This document shows, piece after piece, positions 60,016 through 64,000 of a DNA stretch of 64,000 nt (position 1 is its first letter; each line of letters starts with the position of its first letter). Location: contig CM037865.1 of the NCBI GenBank assembly GCA_021292105.1, positions 74,909,152-74,973,151 of the forward strand. The letters are read 5' to 3'. The translations under genes were made by a program, and so were the position numbers. This DNA is from Anadara kagoshimensis. Its lineage: Eukaryota > Mollusca > Bivalvia > Arcoida > Arcidae. The notes beneath the pieces are model-generated. The model saw only the letters and a program-made list of their open reading frames with translations, made no database searches and was not told where the DNA came from.

Positions 60016-60499
60016 GTAAATGGCTCCAGTTTTACAATCGTTCCTTAACTAAGATTAGCAAATTTTTACAATGTCTTGTGGTGCTTCAAATAAAGTTTCT
60101 CCAGAATTAGAAAATAGATGAAATAAACTTACAGTGATCTTCAAAATGACACTTTGAATATGTTAGTATCTTCAAAACCAACAATTATTTAATAGATTTC
60201 CAATTTGCCAATTTGAAGTTTATAAGAAAAATCTTGGGACTGGGTTTTTTGAAATATATTAGTATTGCACAGTCCATTGAATATCGTATTCTAATTTAGT
60301 AAGAGTATTACGCCGGTTTTCGTTTCAGTGTAAAATGTGTATTATTTCTGGTCATACGCTTTTCGTCAAAGAGAAGCAAAGGCAATTGATAACTGATGGT
60401 AAATAGTAAAGCTGTATTTAATCTGACAGTCTGTAACCGCTTTATATAAAAACATGCAAGAAATAGTATATTATGCATACCAGTACTGAAAAATACAAG

Positions 60500-60808
60500 G
60501 TTGGTAGAATGCTCCCTCCTTATGTAAGAGGTAGTGGTTATGAACCCCGGCTGGATCTGGGCAAGACTATAAAATGGGTAGTGACTGTTCTTTCGCCAAA
60601 CACTCGGCATTAAGAAAGTCACGTAGTCTTTTGGAAGATACCTTTAAAACCAATGCTCCGTGTATATTAAAGAACCCTCCCTGCACTTAGCCCTGAGCGC
60701 AATACAAAGGTAAAAAAGTTCTGTCACTTCACTTAAAGCGGATGACGGTATCGATATTTATATGTAAACAATTTTGACTGGGATGTAAAACCCAATTCAA
60801 TCAATCAA
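60500..60808 (+). mobile_element. tRNA-derived SINE
   Basis: Head TTGGTAGAATGCTCCCTCCT, box B-like GGTTATGAACCCC, core CTGTTCTTTCGCCAAACACT, and tail TTTTGACTGGGATGTAAAAC followed by (AATC)n. Same family as 58093-58431, more diverged. Confidence 0.85.
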
Positions 60809-60928
60809 GAAATACAATATGACTTACTTGACTCATGTCCATCTCTCCTTGTGGAGAATTGAGTCAGGTATATTTCTCCTCCAAGAATCTCTGTTGGCAG
60901 TTATTTTAGCAGCTTTACTCAGATAGGT

Positions 60929-61115
60929 AAAGTTAGCTACTAGTAACTGGATACTAGTAGCTGGCTACTTGTAGAAGAAAAGTTAGCTACTAGTAGCCAG
61001 TTACTTGTGGAAGAAAAGTTAGCTACTAGTAGCCAGTTACTTGTGGAAGAAAAGTTAGCTACTAGTAGCCAGTTACTTGTGGAAGAAAAGTTAGCTACTA
61101 GTAGCCAGTTACTTC
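60929..61115 (+). repeat. 36-bp tandem repeat, about 5 copies
   Basis: GTTAGCTACTAGTAGCCAGT recurs about every 36 bp (60982, 61018 and so on). Confidence 0.93.
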
Positions 61116-61269
61116 GAAGAAAAGCAGTTAATTACTTTGAAAAAAATCATCTATTTACTACACATAACTACCTACTAACGAATTAGATTTTATAGATCAA
61201 AACCTCCGCAAAACTACGAACAATTTCTTGTACCACGAATGTAGTCCCGATATATTTTAATGTAAATAA

Positions 61270-62410
61270 CATTCCAGACGAGTAGCTGGGTATCTATTTT
61301 TAAGATAATCGAAATTCAAGCATATCATGATGAAGTATATTCAATTCTGCATCCATTGATACCAAATATTCTAACATTTGAGCTTCAATACGCACAGATA
61401 CGCTTCCACAAACGGGACGGGGGAGATGCAAAAACGGGTAGTTTCAAGTGTAGTTTCCATGATTTTTCAAATTCAGGACGAGTAGCTGGGTATTTATTTT
61501 TAAGATATTCAAAATTCAAGCATATCATGACAATGTATATTTAATTCTGCATCCATTGATACCAAATATTCAAACATTCAAGCTTCAATACGCTCAAATA
61601 CGCTTCCACAAAGAAGGGGGTTGAGTGTACGGGTAGGTTTTAATGCAATTTCTTGCATTTTTCACATTCAGGACGAGTATCTGGGTATTTATTTTAAAAA
61701 TATTCAAAAATCAAGCATATCATGACAATCTATATTCAATTCTGCATCCATTGATACCAAATATTCAAACATTCAAGCTTCAATACGATCAAATACGCTT
61801 CCACAAACGGGACCGTGGATGCAAAAACGGGTAGGTTTAAGTGTAATTTCCATGATTTTCACATTCAGGACGAGTAGCTGGGTATTTATTTTTAAGATAT
61901 TCAAAATTTAAGCATATCATGACAATGTATATTCAATTCTGCATCCATTGATACCAAATATTCAAACATTCAAGCTTCAATACGCTCAAATACGCTTCCA
62001 CAAAGGAGGGGTGGGGGTGAGTGTACGGGTAGGTTCTAATGCAATTTCTATCATTTTTCACATTCTGGACGAGTAGCTGGGTATTCATTTTTAAGATATT
62101 CAAAATTAAAGCATATCATGACAATCTATATTCAATTCTGCATCCATTGATACCAAATATTAAAACATTCAAGCTTCAATACGCTCAAATACTCTTCCAC
62201 AAACGGGACGGTTGATCCATAAACGGGTAGGTTCAAGTGTAATTTCCATGATTTTTTGCATTCAGGACGAGTAGCTGGGTATTTATTTTTAAGATATACA
62301 AAATTCAAGCATATCATGACGATGTATATCCAATTCTGCATCCATTCATACCAAATATTCTAACATATGAGCTTCAATACGCACAGACACGCTTCTACAA
62401 ACGGGACGGT
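61270..62410 (+). repeat. Roughly 197-bp satellite, forward block
   Basis: GACGAGTAGCTGGGTATTTA recurs at 61275, 61479, 61671, 61869, 62069 and 62265. Two monomer types alternate: one with AAACGGGACGG and AAAACGGGTAGG, the other with AAAGAAGGGGGTTGAGTGTA. Frames of 60-110 codons within are artefacts. Confidence 0.95.
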
Positions 62411-64000
62411 ACCCAGCTACTCGTCTTGAATGTGAAAAATGATAGAAATTGCATTAGAACCTACCCGTACACTCACCCCCTTCTTTGTGGAAGCGTATTT
62501 GAGCGTATTGAAGCTCAAATGTTTAAATATTTGGTATCAATAGATGCAGAATTGAATATACATTGTCATGATATGCTTGAATTTTGAATATCTTAAAAAT
62601 AAATACCCAGCTACTCGTCCTGAATGTGAAAAATCATGAAAATTACACTTGAACCTACCCGTTTTTGCATCTACCCCGTCCCGTTTGTGGAAGCGTATCT
62701 GTGCGTATTGAAGCTCAAATGTTAGAATATGTGGTATCAATGGATGCAGAATTGAATATACTTCATCATGATATGCTTGAATTTTGATTATCTTAAAAAT
62801 ATATACCCAGCTACTCGTCTGGAATGTGAGAAATGATAAAAATTGCATTAAAACCTACCCGTACACTCACCCCCTTCTTTGTGGAAGCGTATTTGAGCGT
62901 ATTGAAGCTCAAATGTTTAAATAGTTGGTATCAATAGATGCAGAATTGAATATACATTGTCATGATATGCTTGAATTTTGAATATCTTAAAAATAAATAC
63001 CCAGCTACTCGTCCTGAATGTGAAAAATCATGAAAATTACACTTGAACCTACCCGTTTTTGCATCTCCCACGTCCCGTTTGTGGAAGCGTATCTGTGCGT
63101 ATTGAAGCTCAAATGTTAGAATATTTGGTATCAATGGATGCAGAATTGAATATACTTCATCATGATATGCTTGAATTTTGATTATCTTAAAAATAAATAC
63201 CCAGCTACTCGTCTGGAATGTGAGAAATGATAAAAATTGCATTAAAACCTACCCGTAAATGTACACTCACCCCCTTCTTTGTGGAAGCGTATTTGAGCGT
63301 ATTGAAGCACCAATGTTTAAATATTTGGTATTAATACATGCAGAATTGAATATACATTGTCTTGATATGCTTGAATTTTGAATATCTTAAAAATAAATAC
63401 CCAGCTACTCGTCCTGAATGTGAAAAATCATGAAAATTACACTTGAACCTACCCGTTTTTGCATCTCCCCCGTCCCGTTTGTGGAAGCGTATCTGTGCGT
63501 ATTGAAGCTCAAATGTTAGAATATTTGGTATCAATGGATGCAGAATTGAATATACTTCATCATGATATGCTTGAATTTTGATTATCTTAAAAATATATAC
63601 CCAGCTACTCGTCTGGAATGTGAGAAATGATAAAAATTGCATTAAAACCTACCCGTACACTCACCCCCTTCTTTGTGGAAGCGTATTTGAGCGTATTGAA
63701 GCTCAAATGTTTAAATATTTGGTATTAATAGATGCAGAATTGAATATACATTGTCATGATATGCTTGAATTTTGAATATCTTAAAAATAAATACCCAGCT
63801 ACTCGTCCTGAATGTGAAAAATCATGAAAATTACACTTGAACCTACCCGTTTTTGCATCTCCCCCGTCCCGTTTGTGGAAGCGTATCTGTGCGTATTGAA
63901 GCTCAAATGTTAGAATATTTGGTATCAATGGATGCAGAATTGAATATACTTCATCATGATATGCTTGAATTTTGATTATCTTAAAAATAAATACCCAGCT
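62411..64000 (-). repeat. Same satellite, inverted block with dimeric higher-order period
   Basis: CCCAGCTACTCGTC recurs at 62412, 62606, 62806, 63000, 63200, 63400, 63600, 63794 and 63994. The spacing is mostly 194 or 200 bp, and the two monomer types alternate, giving a dimer period of about 394-400 bp. Dimers are more alike than monomers. The array runs off the window. Confidence 0.95.

Noticed and set aside
61356-63928. Several 60-110-codon frames sharing LTFELQYAQIRFHKRD
   Set aside because: They are the same satellite monomer translated repeatedly on both strands.

Overview
The window is animal nuclear DNA, most likely from a bivalve mollusc. The evidence is spliced genes with GT-AG introns, AT-rich introns, a very high load of minisatellites and microsatellites, tRNA-derived SINEs, degraded LINEs, and repeats ending in GCTCACCTG of the kind common in bivalve genomes. 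Nothing prokaryotic or viral was seen. The organism call is inference.

Two genes are supported by exon structure, splice sites and reading phase, and they are arranged head to head. On the minus strand, seven exons with consistent phase run from the start codon at 43409 to 20140 and probably continue beyond what I can see. They encode at least 665 residues of a protein that, from memory, resembles the vertebrate KIAA2012 (DUF4670) family at one motif. On the plus strand, three coding exons (43966-43968, 47047-47162, 47586-47712) and a 3' UTR exon encode TMEM258, the small two-pass subunit of oligosaccharyltransferase (yeast Ost5 homologue). Its second intron has textbook U12-type splice signals. 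The start codons are 556 bp apart and share a probable bidirectional promoter with ETS-like and NRF1-like sites next to TMEM258.

The rest is repeats. 1-2213 is the end of a mobile element carrying a 145-bp internal satellite. 5667-16219 is bounded by about 263-bp inverted repeats, roughly 98% identical, made of CCGATAATG motifs and flanked by a 5-bp duplication. It reads as one 10.5-kb giant non-autonomous transposon. Inside it are microsatellites, a perfect 58-bp-arm palindrome, SINEs, two tandem copies of a 2.1-kb element, and a 643-bp non-autonomous CACTA element whose empty site survives in the sister copy. 17.1-18.8 kb holds 53-bp and 69-bp arrays.

Introns of the minus-strand gene (20-43 kb) hold arrays with periods of 82, 55, 47, 36, 40 and 45 bp, plus several SINEs. 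The intron of TMEM258 holds a LINE tail. 48.9-58.9 kb is a nest of insertions: a repeat element split by a LINE, itself split by two copies of the 145-bp-satellite element and by a LINE fragment, with a further LINE fragment inside one of those copies. 58.9-60.0 kb is another degenerate repeat, 60.5-60.8 kb a SINE, and 61.3-64.0 kb a roughly 197-bp satellite that switches strand at 62411 and shows a dimeric higher-order period.

The best candidates for something undescribed are the 10.5-kb inverted-repeat element and the element family that carries arrays of nuclear-receptor-like half-sites.
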